NCBI RefSeq assembly: GCF_016793825.1
Contig: NZ_JAEULM010000044.1
Span: 186,001 to 250,000, forward strand
Source of the DNA: Sphingopyxis sp.
GTDB taxonomy: Bacteria > Pseudomonadota > Alphaproteobacteria > Sphingomonadales > Sphingomonadaceae
DNA length: 64,000 bases
Reading direction: 5' to 3'
This document shows, one piece after another, positions 8,517 to 17,651 of the stretch. The position numbers and the translations under genes were made by a program. The notes under the pieces were generated by a model that ran no database searches, was not told where the DNA came from, and worked only from the letters and a program-made list of their open reading frames with translations. The number at the start of each line of letters is the position of its first letter. Within the stretch, counting starts at the first letter, position 1.

Positions 8517-9275
8517 ATGCGACACAGCATCGACATCCTGCGGACGGCGCGGCCGGTGATGGCGCTGCAGGACGAATATCCTGCCGGCTATATCGATCCG
8601 ATGCACAGTCACGACCATGTCCAGATTCTCTATGCCTCGGCCGGGGTGATGTCGGTGCGGACGCCCGAAACCAGCTTTGTCATTCCGCCGCAACGCGCGG
8701 TGTGGTTGCCGGCGGGAATGCGGCACGAGGTCGCATGCCGCGGCCCGGTGTCGCTGCGAACGCTCTACCTGCCCAGCGACGCCGGCGCGCTCACCGCCGA
8801 ATGCCGTGTTTTCGAGGTATCGAACCTTCTGAAATCGCTGATCCTCGAAGTCGTCGATTTTCCCCCGCTCTATGACGTTACCGGTCGCGAGGGCCGCATC
8901 ATCGAACTGCTGCTCGAAGAAATCGAGCGTATGCCCAATGCCCCCTATCAGGTGTCGATGCCCAGCGACCCGCGGCTGCTTCGCGTCTGTAATGCGATTA
9001 TCGCCGACCCGTCCGATCCGCGCGACATCGACGATTGGGCTCGTCTCGCGGCAATGGGGCGCCGGACGTTCACGCGCACGTTCAAGCAGGAAACGGGAAT
9101 GGGCCTCGCGGTCTGGCGCCAGCAGGTCCGGTTGATGGAAGCCCTGTCGATGCTGGCCGCCGGTATGTCGATCACGCGCGTCACCTATGACGTCGGATAT
9201 GACAGCCCCAGTGGCTTTGCCGCGATGTTTCGCCGGGCCTTTGGCGTGCCGCCCAGTCAGTATCTGAAGCAGTAG
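8517..9275 (+). CDS. AraC family transcriptional regulator
   Basis: 252-residue regulator with an N-terminal cupin-type sensing domain (DPMHSHDHVQILYASAG, FVIPPQRAVWLPAGMRHEV) and a C-terminal double helix-turn-helix ending in the conserved YDSPSGFAAMFRRAFGVPPSQY. The ATG at 8517 has AGGA nine bases upstream; an earlier ATG at 8484 is in frame but has no better site. It is transcribed away from the esterase operon across 8343-8516, an arrangement typical of a local activator. The protein resembles the AraC_binding subgroup that responds to small organic molecules; the effector is not readable. Confidence 0.88.
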   Translation: MRHSIDILRTARPVMALQDEYPAGYIDPMHSHDHVQILYASAGVMSVRTPETSFVIPPQRAVWLPAGMRHEVACRGPVSLRTLYLPSDAGALTAECRVFEVSNLLKSLILEVVDFPPLYDVTGREGRIIELLLEEIERMPNAPYQVSMPSDPRLLRVCNAIIADPSDPRDIDDWARLAAMGRRTFTRTFKQETGMGLAVWRQQVRLMEALSMLAAGMSITRVTYDVGYDSPSGFAAMFRRAFGVPPSQYLKQ

Positions 9276-9364
9276 GCCGTCGCCGCCCGGGGCGGATGCC
9301 CAGAGGCGGGCGGAATCCGGCACCTCTCCACAACTTGCCCATTCCCGACATTATTCAGCCCGTT

Positions 9365-9382
9365 CGCTGGCGTCGGCCAGCG
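9365..9382. other. Short perfect hairpin before the permease gene
   Basis: CGCTGGC (9365-9371) pairs perfectly with GCCAGCG (9376-9382) around the loop GTCG. It sits in the 152-bp gap between the AraC gene and the permease, 45 bp before the start codon. No T tract follows, so it could be a weak terminator for the regulator gene, an operator or chance. Confidence 0.35.
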
Positions 9383-9427
9383 TCAGCATCATAGGCTTTG
9401 GCCCGCAATCATGTGGGAGAGACGTCG

Positions 9428-10987
9428 ATGAGCGAAGCAGCATCCGGCCCGGCGGCGTCCCGGCGACGAAAGTCGATCGACGACATCCGCCGCGAATGCG
9501 AAACCACCGCGATGCACCGGACGCTTGGTCCGTTTCAGCTCGTCATGATCGGTATCGGCTGCATCATCGGCGCAGGCGTCTTCGTGATGACCGGCACGGC
9601 GGCGTCGCACTATGCCGGGCCCGCGGTCGCGCTGTCGTTCGTTATTGCGGCCTTGTCCTGCCTGCTCGTCTGCCTTTGCTATGCGGAACTCGCGTCGGTT
9701 CTGCCAGCGTCGGGGGCATCCTATTCCTATGCCTACGCCGTTCTGGGCGAAGGTTTTGCCTGGGGCCTCGGGTGGATGCTGATGCTGGAATTCGGCCTTG
9801 CGGGATCGGCTCTTGCCGTCGGTTTTTCGGGTTATCTGATCAGTTTGCTGGGCGATTTCAGCCTGGCCGTGCCGCACAATGTCTCGACGCCGTTCCTGCT
9901 CGCCATTGCGGGACCGGAAGGCATCTCCTTTACAAAGAGCGGCGGGATCAACCTCGTCGCGGCCGCCGCCCTGCTCGCGGCCATGCTCGTCGTGATCCGC
10001 GGCGTTGCCCATTCGGCGGCGATCAACGTGCTGCTGGTCGTGGTCAAGGTCGGCGTCCTGCTGGGCTTCGTGATCGTCGGCGCACAGCATATCGATTCTG
10101 CGAACCTCACGCCGTTCATTCCCGCTAATGAAGGCGGGTTTCGTTTCGGGGTGGAAGGTGTGTTCCGTGCCGCCTCGATCCTGTTCTTTTCCTATCTGGG
10201 TTTCGAGGCCGTTGCGGCAGCGGCGGCGGAAGCGCGCAAACCGCAACGCGATGTACCAATCGGGATTGTCGGCGCGCTCGTTGCCAGCACGCTGCTTTAT
10301 GTGGGGGTGGCGATAACCCTGACCGGGGTCATCCCATTTCGCGCCCTTGACGTTCCCGACCCGATCGCCGTCGCGGTGAGCGTCCTTGGCATGCCCTTGT
10401 TCGCGATCGTCATAAAGGTCGGGGCGCTTGCCGGTCTCGGTTCGGTGCTGCTCGTCAACACCTATGCCCAATCGCGGATCTGCCATGCCATCGCCCGCGA
10501 CGGGCTCTTGCCGTCGGCTCTCGCACGGCTCCACATGCGCTATCGGACACCGGTCGCCGCAACGATTTCCGTCGCGACGATATCGGCGATGGCAGCGGCA
10601 ATGCTGCCCATATCGCTTCTCGCCGATCTGGTCAGCCTTGGCACCCTGTGCGTGTTCATGACCGTCGCCATCGCCGTGATCGCCTTGCGCAACAGCCATC
10701 CGCAATTGCCGCGACCATTCCGCGTTCCGTTCGGCGGCATTCGCCTTCGGGGATTTTGGATCGGAACCGTGCCGGTCCTCGCGCTGCTGTCGTGCCTGCT
10801 GATGGGCGCTCCGGTCGTGACCGACATCGCGCTGAAGGCAGCGGCCGGCGAGTGGGTTCCAGCCGCGATATTGGGATTCTACATCGTTGCGGGGGCGGCA
10901 CTTTACCTGTTCTATGGTCGACCCAAGGCGGCGGCGCTGCATAGCGCCGCCCCTGCCGGTGCAGGCGCCGCATCGCGAGTGGAATAA
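9428..10987 (+). CDS. APC family amino acid permease (cationic amino acid transporter type)
   Basis: Inner-membrane amino acid or polyamine symporter, 519 residues with about 12-14 hydrophobic helices. The first helix region LGPFQLVMIGIGCIIGAGVFVMTG is the APC/CAT signature, followed by GPAVALSFVIAALSCLLVCLCYAEL and SYSYAYAVLGEGFAW. FSYLGFEAVAAAAAEARKPQRDVP is the conserved helix 6 region, and RICHAIARDGLLP precedes helix 9. ATG 9428 follows GGGAGAG. The C-terminal tail is Ala/Pro-rich. It lies on the forward strand after the AraC gene but with a separate leader. Substrate specificity (basic amino acid, polyamine or other) cannot be fixed; proximity to a possible acetylpolyamine deacetylase is suggestive only. 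Confidence 0.88.
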   Translation: MSEAASGPAASRRRKSIDDIRRECETTAMHRTLGPFQLVMIGIGCIIGAGVFVMTGTAASHYAGPAVALSFVIAALSCLLVCLCYAELASVLPASGASYSYAYAVLGEGFAWGLGWMLMLEFGLAGSALAVGFSGYLISLLGDFSLAVPHNVSTPFLLAIAGPEGISFTKSGGINLVAAAALLAAMLVVIRGVAHSAAINVLLVVVKVGVLLGFVIVGAQHIDSANLTPFIPANEGGFRFGVEGVFRAASILFFSYLGFEAVAAAAAEARKPQRDVPIGIVGALVASTLLYVGVAITLTGVIPFRALDVPDPIAVAVSVLGMPLFAIVIKVGALAGLGSVLLVNTYAQSRICHAIARDGLLPSALARLHMRYRTPVAATISVATISAMAAAMLPISLLADLVSLGTLCVFMTVAIAVIALRNSHPQLPRPFRVPFGGIRLRGFWIGTVPVLALLSCLLMGAPVVTDIALKAAAGEWVPAAILGFYIVAGAALYLFYGRPKAAALHSAAPAGAGAASRVE

Positions 10988-11110
10988 GGGGGCTACCGTC
11001 CTCGGCCAAAGAACCGAAGCCGCTCCGATACATTCAACGCTGTACATCGTGGATATCGTAGCTAGCGATCGATCCCGGCCTGTCGTCGGCGGAAGGGGCA
11101 GAATCGCAGA

Positions 11111-12022
11111 ATGACCTCCATCTGGTTGCCAGCCGCGCTGTTCGCCGGGCTGTTTCAGGCATGGCGCACCGCCATACAGCAGCGGCTGCGCAGCGAAGTC
11201 AGCGTCAGCGGCGCCGGGTTCGTCCGCTATTTCTTCGGGCTTCCATTCGCCGCCCTGATGTGCGGCGTTTGGTTTTTCGTCCGCGAAGCCCCGTTACCGA
11301 TCCTGTCGCCTGCGTTCGGTGCCTATGCGGCGGCGGCAGGCCTGTTTCAGATGGCGGGAACGCTTCTCCTGATCATGTCGTTCGGCCATCGGGGCTATGT
11401 CGTCGGCACCGCCTTTTCGAAAACGGAGGCCATTCAGGCAGCCGTGGTGGCGGCCGTCCTGCTCGGTGAACGGCTGCCCACGCTCGCATGGGCCGGGATT
11501 GCGCTTGGCGTTGCCGGTGTCCTGATCCTTGCCCTCGCCGGCCGAGGGCTCTCCGCGATCGAGATCGGGAAAGCGCTGCGGCAACCCGCCGCGCTCTACG
11601 GGCTGGGTGCCGGAGGTCTGTTCGCGCTCGCGGGCATCATGGTCCGGCTCGCGACCGACGAGCTGCCGGCATTCGATGCGGTTGGCGCGGCGCTCGTCAC
11701 CCTCTTCATCGTCATGGCGATCCAGACGTCGATCCACCTGATGTGGATCGTGGCGCGCGACCAGCCAACGCTGTGGGCCGTCCTCCGGTCATGGCGCGTA
11801 TCGGCACAGGTCGGATTGCTTTCCGCGCTCGGGTCGGCGTGCTGGTTCACCGGCTTTGCCACCGCGCCGGTCGCGCTGGTCCGCATCGTCGGGCAGGTCG
11901 AAGTGCTGTTTACGCTGGGCTTTGGGCGCCTGTACCTGCGCGAGGCGACCCGCCCCCACGAAATCATCGGCCTGCTGCTGATCGCGGGTGGCGTGGTTCT
12001 CGCGCTTGCGGCCACGATCTGA
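11111..12022 (+). CDS. DMT superfamily transporter (EamA-like)
   Basis: 303-residue membrane protein with roughly ten predicted helices in two repeats of the EamA/drug-metabolite transporter fold (WLPAALFAGLFQAWRTAIQ, then LGERLPTLAWAGIALGVAGVLILAL ending the first half and LYLREATRPHEIIGLLLIAGGVVLAL ending the second). The start ATG 11111 has GGAAGGGG in the leader. A metabolite exporter role is likely by family; the substrate is unknown. The 123 bp before it hold no clear hairpin. It converges on the flavin oxidoreductase gene with a 53-bp gap. Confidence 0.83.
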   Translation: MTSIWLPAALFAGLFQAWRTAIQQRLRSEVSVSGAGFVRYFFGLPFAALMCGVWFFVREAPLPILSPAFGAYAAAAGLFQMAGTLLLIMSFGHRGYVVGTAFSKTEAIQAAVVAAVLLGERLPTLAWAGIALGVAGVLILALAGRGLSAIEIGKALRQPAALYGLGAGGLFALAGIMVRLATDELPAFDAVGAALVTLFIVMAIQTSIHLMWIVARDQPTLWAVLRSWRVSAQVGLLSALGSACWFTGFATAPVALVRIVGQVEVLFTLGFGRLYLREATRPHEIIGLLLIAGGVVLALAATI

Positions 12023-12075
12023 GCCGCCACGCGCCGACCACGCCTCCCGCAAGGAAGATCGGGCCGCAAGAAAGA

Positions 12076-13056
12076 TCAGGTCCGGAAACCGGCGAGCCGC
12101 TGATCGAGGATCGCTTCGGCATCGCTGATGATCCCGTCGATCAGTTGCCGACACGTCGGGATGTCGTGGATCAGCCCCTGCACCATCCCGGCCCAGAACA
12201 CGCCCTTCGACAAATCGCCGGTCTTGAGCAATTCGCGCCCGGCCGCGCCGGAGACCAGTTCCTGTACGTCGCTGAATTGCGCATCGGGGTTCGCAAGGCG
12301 CCGCGCGACCTCTTCGCTTACCGGGCTGCGGCCGACGCGGGCGGTGTTCTTGAAATTGCGGAAGATGAGGAAGCTGCCCCGTTCGTCATTGTCGATATAG
12401 GTCTGTTTCACATTGTCGTGGATCGGCGCTTCGACCGTCGCGCAGAACCGCGTGCCCATGTTGATGCCCTCGGCGCCAAGGCTGAGCGCGGCAATCAGTC
12501 CGCGACCGTCGCCAAAACCGCCGCTTGCGAGCATCGGGATCTTCACCTTGTCGGCAGCGGCGGGAATCAGGACCAGGCCCGGTATGTCGTCCTCACCCGG
12601 GTGGCCAGCGCATTCGAATCCGTCGATCGAGATGATGTCGCAGCCCGCCTTCTCCGCGGAGAGCGCGTGGCGGACGGCCGTGCATTTGTGCAGGATGGTG
12701 ACGCCGTGAGGTTTCAGCATCTCCCAGATCTCACGCACTGCCTGCGTTCCCGCAGTCTCGACAATCTTCACGCCGCCGTCGAGGATCGCCTGTGCATAGG
12801 CCTTGTAGTCCGGCGCGTTGATCGTCGGAAAAACGGTCATGTTCACCCCGAACGGCTTTGCGGTCATCGACCGGCAACGCTCGATCTCGTCGCGCAGCGC
12901 TTCGGGAGTCGGCTGGGTCAGCGCGGTCAGAATGCCAAGTCCGCCAGCGTTCGACACCGCGCTCGCGAGTTCGGCATAGCCGACGCTCTGCATCCCGCCC
13001 TGAACGATCGGATGTTCGATCCCGAGCATTTCGGTGATGCGCGTCTTGAAAGCCAT
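12076..13056 (-). CDS. NAD(P)H-dependent flavin oxidoreductase, nitronate monooxygenase family
   Basis: FMN enzyme of the 2-nitropropane dioxygenase/nitronate monooxygenase fold, 326 residues. Visible blocks are EHPIVQGGM at the N-terminus, LGILTALTQPTPEAL, HKCTAVRHALSAEKAGCDIISIDGFE with the active-site region GFECAGHPGE, and the phosphate-binding LASGGFGDGRGLIAALSLGAEGINMGTRF. ATG 13056 follows AGAAGGGGAAG. Members of this family serve as nitronate detoxifiers but also in CoA-ester catabolism (for example the IpdC type in steroid ring degradation). Divergence from the acyl-CoA dehydrogenase operon, 177 bp away, favours the catabolic reading, which is an inference. Confidence 0.87.
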   Translation of the reverse strand: MAFKTRITEMLGIEHPIVQGGMQSVGYAELASAVSNAGGLGILTALTQPTPEALRDEIERCRSMTAKPFGVNMTVFPTINAPDYKAYAQAILDGGVKIVETAGTQAVREIWEMLKPHGVTILHKCTAVRHALSAEKAGCDIISIDGFECAGHPGEDDIPGLVLIPAAADKVKIPMLASGGFGDGRGLIAALSLGAEGINMGTRFCATVEAPIHDNVKQTYIDNDERGSFLIFRNFKNTARVGRSPVSEEVARRLANPDAQFSDVQELVSGAAGRELLKTGDLSKGVFWAGMVQGLIHDIPTCRQLIDGIISDAEAILDQRLAGFRT

Positions 13057-13233
13057 CGTCTTCCCCTTCTTCTGCAAACAGGCCCGATTCCGTTTCCACG
13101 GCAAACGGGCGACAGGCGACCTTCACCGCCCCCGGCCCCCGATACGCTATGCCGTAACGGAATGGACTTGACGTTTACGTCAACGTCCGGTTCATTGGCA
13201 AGACAAGAACGACGGGAAAGGACGAAAGCGGCC

Positions 13234-14328
13234 ATGACCATCCTGTATGGCGAGGATCAACAGGCGATTGCGACCGAATCGCGGCGCGTTCTCCATGCCC
13301 GGGTGAGCAAGGACGACCTGCTTCCGCTCCTGGAGGTCACAGGCAAATTCCATGAAGGGTTCTGGACCACCGCGAAGGAACAGGGCTGGACCGCGCTTGC
13401 GCTTCCCGAGGAATATGGCGGTCTCGCGCTAGGCCTCGTCGAGATGGGGCTAATCGCGCATCAGGTGGGTCGATCCCTTGGCGGAGCCCCTTTCCTGACG
13501 TCCAGCTTTGGCGCGGCAAAGGCGATCGAGCTTTATGGCAGCGGCGAACAGAAGGCGCGATGGCTGCCGGGGCTCGCAAGTGGCGAGACGATCGGCGCAG
13601 TGGCGTTCGCGTCCGGCCCCGATCCCCTGCCCGCGCGCCCCGCCGTCGCTTTTGCCGACGGTCATCTCAATGGTCAGGCGTCTGCGGTATCGGGCGGCCT
13701 TGCGGCGGACGTCGCGATCGTTCTGGCCGACCGCGCCGGAACCCCGACGCTTGCGATCGTCGATCTGGCGGGCGTTCCCCGCACCGCGATCGGGAGTTTC
13801 GACAACAGCCGCCTGCTCGCCGACCTGACCTTCGCCGCGACGGCGGCCGAAACGCTCGTCGACGGCGAAGCCGCCCGCGACGCGGCGCTCCATATTCTGG
13901 CGCTTCAAGCCGTGGTCACCGCGCACGAACAAACCGGCGGCGCCGAGGCGTTGATGGAAATCGCACGCGACTATGCGCTCACCCGCCGCGCGTTCGGTCA
14001 GCCGATCGGCGCTTTCCAGTCGATCAAGCACCGGATCGCCGAGCTTTACGGGCTGGTCGAGCTTGCCCGGGCCAATTGCATTCACGCCGCCGCTTCCGAG
14101 GGCGAGGCAGGCTTTATCGCAGCAGCGGCGGCAGCGCGCCTTTCGGCGACCGAAGCCTATGACACCGCATCGCGCGACTGTGTGCAGATTCACGGCGGCA
14201 TCGGGGTCACATGGGAAATCGGGCTGCATTTGCATATGCGCCGCGCCCGTAGCCTTGCGCTCGAGCAAGGGAGCAGTTTCTTCTGGGAAGATGTGCTCGT
14301 CGACCGGCTTGCAGGAGAAACCGCATGA
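13234..14328 (+). CDS. Acyl-CoA dehydrogenase, first subunit of a tandem pair
   Basis: FAD flavoprotein oxidising acyl-CoA to enoyl-CoA. 364 residues with ACAD N-terminal helices (LALPEEYGGLALGLVEMGLIAHQVG), a shortened middle beta domain and the C-terminal block LMEIARDYALTRRAFGQPIGAFQSIKHRIAELY and VQIHGGIGVTWEIGLHLHMRRA. The start ATG 13234 has AAGGA upstream. Its stop overlaps the start of a second ACAD gene by 4 bp (ATGA). Overlapping unequal ACAD pairs often form alpha2beta2 enzymes acting on steroid side chains or other bulky acyl-CoAs, a family precedent used here as inference. Confidence 0.9.
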   Translation: MTILYGEDQQAIATESRRVLHARVSKDDLLPLLEVTGKFHEGFWTTAKEQGWTALALPEEYGGLALGLVEMGLIAHQVGRSLGGAPFLTSSFGAAKAIELYGSGEQKARWLPGLASGETIGAVAFASGPDPLPARPAVAFADGHLNGQASAVSGGLAADVAIVLADRAGTPTLAIVDLAGVPRTAIGSFDNSRLLADLTFAATAAETLVDGEAARDAALHILALQAVVTAHEQTGGAEALMEIARDYALTRRAFGQPIGAFQSIKHRIAELYGLVELARANCIHAAASEGEAGFIAAAAAARLSATEAYDTASRDCVQIHGGIGVTWEIGLHLHMRRARSLALEQGSSFFWEDVLVDRLAGETA

Positions 14329-15530
14329 GCGACATCGAAGACTATCGGGCCGGGGCGGCCGCATGGTGCGAGTCGATGGCGCCGGCCTTTGGCAAGGCGG
14401 CGCGCGCAGGATTGGGCGTCGAAGAGGACCTCGCGCTTGCTCGCCGCTACCAGAAAGCAAAGTTCGACGCGGGTTTCGCCGGAATCAACTGGCCGACTGA
14501 CCTTGGCGGACAGGGCCTCGGCCATATCGAGAAGATCACCTTCGAAGCCGAGGAGATGAAGCACGGCTTCCCCAACGTCTATTTCGGAATATCGCTGGGT
14601 ATGCCGGTCCCGGTCCTGATGCAGTTCGGCTCCGACCGCGCGTTCGTCAAAGAGCGGGTATTGAAGGCGCTGCAGGGCGAAGAAATCTGGTGCCAGCTCT
14701 TCTCCGAGCCGTCGGGCGGCACCGATCTTGCCGGGCTGCGCACGCGCGCGGAGACTGACGGGAACGGCTGGAAAATCAACGGCCAGAAGGTCTGGACCAG
14801 TTGGGCGCAATATTCCGACTATGGCGTCATCGTGGTGCGCACCGACCCGACCGTGGCGAAGCACAAGGGTCTCACCTATTTCTGGGTCGACATGAAGGCC
14901 CCAGGCGTCACCGTTCGCCCGATCAAGCTTGCGGGTGGCGACAGCCATGTGAACGAGGTCTTCTTTGACGATGTGAAGATCAGCGACGATCATCGCATGT
15001 CGCCCGTTGGAGGAGGTTTCGCGGTCGCGCTCGCGACGTTGATGATCGAACGCTATGTTGCGACCGACAGCGCCGGCTTTGGCCCGCACCTCGACCTGTT
15101 CGTCGAACTCGCCAAGGACGTGACGCTCAACGGGCGGCCGGCGATCGAGGATGGGCGTATCCGCCAGCAGATCGCGCGCAATTATGCGATGCGCGCGGGA
15201 CTCGATTCGATCAACCGCCGCGCCCGGCTGATGATGCAGGCGGGCATGACGCCCGGTCCCGAGGGGTCGCTGAACAAGCTGATTGCGGTGCGATCGCGCC
15301 AAAAGCTGTCGGAGCTTGCACTGGACCTCCAGGGCACCGATGCCTTTCTCTTCGACGAACATCTCTCGCCCAAGGACGATTGGGCATCGAGTTGGATCAA
15401 CGCGCCCACCGGGCGCATCGCCGGCGGGTCCGACGAAACCTTGCTCAACACGATCGCCGAGCGGATTCTGGGCCTGCCGCAGGACCACCGCCCCGACAAG
15501 GGTGTCCCGTTCAACCAGATTCCAGCCTGA
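14325..15530 (+). CDS. Acyl-CoA dehydrogenase, second subunit of a tandem pair
   Basis: 401-residue ACAD with the standard three domains: GFAGINWPTDLGGQGLGHIEK, the flavin-binding middle region (EEIWCQLFSEPSGGTDLAGLRTRAE, WKINGQKVWTSWAQYSDYGV) and the C-terminal helices ending ETLLNTIAERILGLPQD. At the place where short/medium-chain enzymes carry the catalytic YEGT, this protein reads AGGS, so the base is elsewhere or supplied by the partner. It starts within the stop of the first ACAD gene, implying coupled translation and a heteromeric complex. It is followed by SDR and thiolase genes that would complete a beta-oxidation cycle. Confidence 0.92.
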   Translation: MSDIEDYRAGAAAWCESMAPAFGKAARAGLGVEEDLALARRYQKAKFDAGFAGINWPTDLGGQGLGHIEKITFEAEEMKHGFPNVYFGISLGMPVPVLMQFGSDRAFVKERVLKALQGEEIWCQLFSEPSGGTDLAGLRTRAETDGNGWKINGQKVWTSWAQYSDYGVIVVRTDPTVAKHKGLTYFWVDMKAPGVTVRPIKLAGGDSHVNEVFFDDVKISDDHRMSPVGGGFAVALATLMIERYVATDSAGFGPHLDLFVELAKDVTLNGRPAIEDGRIRQQIARNYAMRAGLDSINRRARLMMQAGMTPGPEGSLNKLIAVRSRQKLSELALDLQGTDAFLFDEHLSPKDDWASSWINAPTGRIAGGSDETLLNTIAERILGLPQDHRPDKGVPFNQIPA

Positions 15531-15541
15531 GGAGCCTCCCC

Positions 15542-16324
15542 ATGAAATTCGATTCCAGTACAGCGGCCGTTGTCACCGGAGGCGCCTCCGGCCTTGGCCG
15601 CGCGACCGCCGAAGCGCTCGCCGCAGCAGGCGTGAAGGTCGCGATTTTCGACATCAACGATGCGCTGGGTCAGGAGGTCGCGGCTGCGATCGGCGGCGTG
15701 TTCGTCCACGTCGACATCACCGACGAACAATCGGTGCTCGATGGCTATGCCAAGGCGCGCGCGGCGCATGGGCAGGAACGGATATGCGTCCACTGCGCGA
15801 TGACCTCGCGCCGGGGCAAGACGCTCGCCTACGACAAGGAAACCGGAAAGTTCCGCCGGACATCGACGGAAGATTATGCGTATGGTGTCGCGGGCATTCT
15901 GACCGCGAGCTATCGCATCGGGTCGATCGCGGCCGAAGGCATGGCGACGCTTCCCGAGATGGAAGACGGCGAACGCGGCGCGATCATCTTCACGGCGTCG
16001 GTCGCCGCGCAGGATGCGCAGATCGGGCAAGTCATCTATGGTTCGGCCAAGGCGGGCGTGAACGGGCTTGTCCTGCCGATGGCGCGCGACCTGATGGACC
16101 TGGGCATCCGCGTCAATTCGATCATGCCCGGTGTGTTCGGCACGCCGCTGCTCGGCAACATGAACCCGAAGGTGAAGGAAAGCCTCGAAGCCTCGGTGCC
16201 CTTCCCCAAGCGGCTCGGCAAGGCCGAGGAATATGCGAGCCTCGCGATGGAGATGGTCCGCAACACCTATTTCAACGGCCAGGCGGTTCGCCTCGATGGC
16301 GCGATCCGGATGGCCCCCCGCTAA
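15542..16324 (+). CDS. SDR family oxidoreductase (3-hydroxyacyl-CoA dehydrogenase type-2-like)
   Basis: NAD(P)-dependent dehydrogenase of 260 residues. The cofactor motif TGGASGLGRATAEAL is near residues 12-26, an acidic Asp after beta-2 (AIFDIND) favours NAD, the catalytic Ser is in FTASVAAQDAQIG and the YxxxK motif in YGSAKAG. RVNSIMPGVFGTPL follows. Overall it resembles HSD10-type 3-hydroxyacyl-CoA dehydrogenases, consistent with its place between acyl-CoA dehydrogenases and a thiolase. GAGGAG lies 8-9 bases ahead of the ATG. The usual NNAG segment after beta-4 is replaced by VHCAMTS. Confidence 0.88.
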   Translation: MKFDSSTAAVVTGGASGLGRATAEALAAAGVKVAIFDINDALGQEVAAAIGGVFVHVDITDEQSVLDGYAKARAAHGQERICVHCAMTSRRGKTLAYDKETGKFRRTSTEDYAYGVAGILTASYRIGSIAAEGMATLPEMEDGERGAIIFTASVAAQDAQIGQVIYGSAKAGVNGLVLPMARDLMDLGIRVNSIMPGVFGTPLLGNMNPKVKESLEASVPFPKRLGKAEEYASLAMEMVRNTYFNGQAVRLDGAIRMAPR

Positions 16325-16390
16325 ACTCCCCAACGACCCGCTTTTCAATCTCCCCTCAATCTTCGAAAGTCCCCAAGAAAGGAAATTTCC

Positions 16391-17641
16391 ATGGCTGAAG
16401 CCTATATCATCGACGCCGTTCGCACCCCGCGCGGGATCGGCAAGCCCGGCAAGGGCGCGTTGTCGCACCTGCATCCGCAACACCTCGCCGCGACCGTCCT
16501 CGCCGCGATCCGCGATCGCAACAATCTCGACACCGCGACCGTCGACGACATCGTCTGGTCGACCTCGTCGCAGAACGGCAAGCAGGGCGGCGACCTTGGC
16601 CGCATGGCGGCGCTGTCCGCAGGCTATGACATCAAGGCGAGCGGCACGACGCTCGACCGCTTCTGCGGCGGCGGCATCAGCGTGGTGAACTTTGCCGCGG
16701 CTACCGTCATGTCGGGCATGGAAGATTGCGTCATCGCCGGGGGCACCGAGATGATGAGCTATACGACCGCCTACGCCGCCGAGCAGGCCAATGCCGGCCT
16801 GCCGCCGCGCTTCATGGGATCGGGTCACGAGGCGCTCGACGAACTCCACCCGCAGTCGAACCAGGGCGTTTGCGGCGATGCGATCGCAACGATCGAGGGC
16901 ATCAGCCGCGAAGCGCTCGACGCGCTGGCGCTCGTCAGCCAGCAGCGGGCGGATCGCGCGATCAAGGAAGGCCGCTTTGCGAAGTCGGTCGTGCCGGTTC
17001 TCAATACCGATGGCAGCGTCGCGCTCGACCATGAGGAGTTTCCGCGGCCGGAAACGACCGCCGAGGGGCTTGCGTCGCTGAAGCCCAGCTTCGCCGCCCT
17101 TGCCGACTTCGACCTCGGCGGCGGAGTAACCTTCCGCAAGCAGATCAACCGCCGTTATCCCGATCTCGAAATCCAGCATTTCCATCATGCGGGCAATTCG
17201 TCGGGCGTTGTCGATGGAGCGGCCGCCGTGCTGCTGACGTCAAAGGAATATGCCGAAAAGAATGGCCTGAAACCCCGCGCGCGTATCGTCGCCTATGCCA
17301 ATATCGGTGACGATCCGACCCTGATGCTCAATGCGCCGGTCCCCGCCGCGAAGAAGGTTCTGGAAAAGGCGGGCCTCAAGAAAGAGGACATCGACGTCTG
17401 GGAAATCAACGAGGCCTTTTCGGTCGTTGCCGAGAAGTTCATCCGCGACCTCGATCTCGATCGCGACAAGGTGAACATCAACGGCGGCTCGATGGCGCTT
17501 GGTCACCCGATCGGTGCCACCGGATCGATCCTGATCGGCACCGCGCTCGACGAACTCGAACGCTCCGGTGGGCGCTATGGCCTTGTCACCATGTGTGCTG
17601 CGGGCGGCATGGCGCCGGCGATCATCATCGAGCGTGTCTGA
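16391..17641 (+). CDS. Acetyl-CoA C-acyltransferase (thiolase)
   Basis: Cleaves 3-ketoacyl-CoA with CoA in the last step of beta-oxidation. 416 residues with all thiolase signatures: the nucleophilic Cys in LDRFCGGGISVV, NEAFSVVAEKF, GGSMALGHPIGATGS with the catalytic His and MCAAGGMAPAIIIE with the second Cys near the C-terminus. The Cys motif reads CGGG rather than the common CSSG, which can indicate a preference for unusual acyl chains, though this is not proof. It follows the SDR gene by 66 bp on the same strand and completes an ACAD-ACAD-SDR-thiolase operon. Confidence 0.92.
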   Translation: MAEAYIIDAVRTPRGIGKPGKGALSHLHPQHLAATVLAAIRDRNNLDTATVDDIVWSTSSQNGKQGGDLGRMAALSAGYDIKASGTTLDRFCGGGISVVNFAAATVMSGMEDCVIAGGTEMMSYTTAYAAEQANAGLPPRFMGSGHEALDELHPQSNQGVCGDAIATIEGISREALDALALVSQQRADRAIKEGRFAKSVVPVLNTDGSVALDHEEFPRPETTAEGLASLKPSFAALADFDLGGGVTFRKQINRRYPDLEIQHFHHAGNSSGVVDGAAAVLLTSKEYAEKNGLKPRARIVAYANIGDDPTLMLNAPVPAAKKVLEKAGLKKEDIDVWEINEAFSVVAEKFIRDLDLDRDKVNINGGSMALGHPIGATGSILIGTALDELERSGGRYGLVTMCAAGGMAPAIIIERV

Positions 17642-17651
17642 TCGATTGCCC

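Noticed and set aside
15182..17188. 668-codon open frame on the minus strand across ACAD, SDR and thiolase genes
   Set aside because: All three opposite genes are clearly conserved, and the antisense translation has no recognisable domain.
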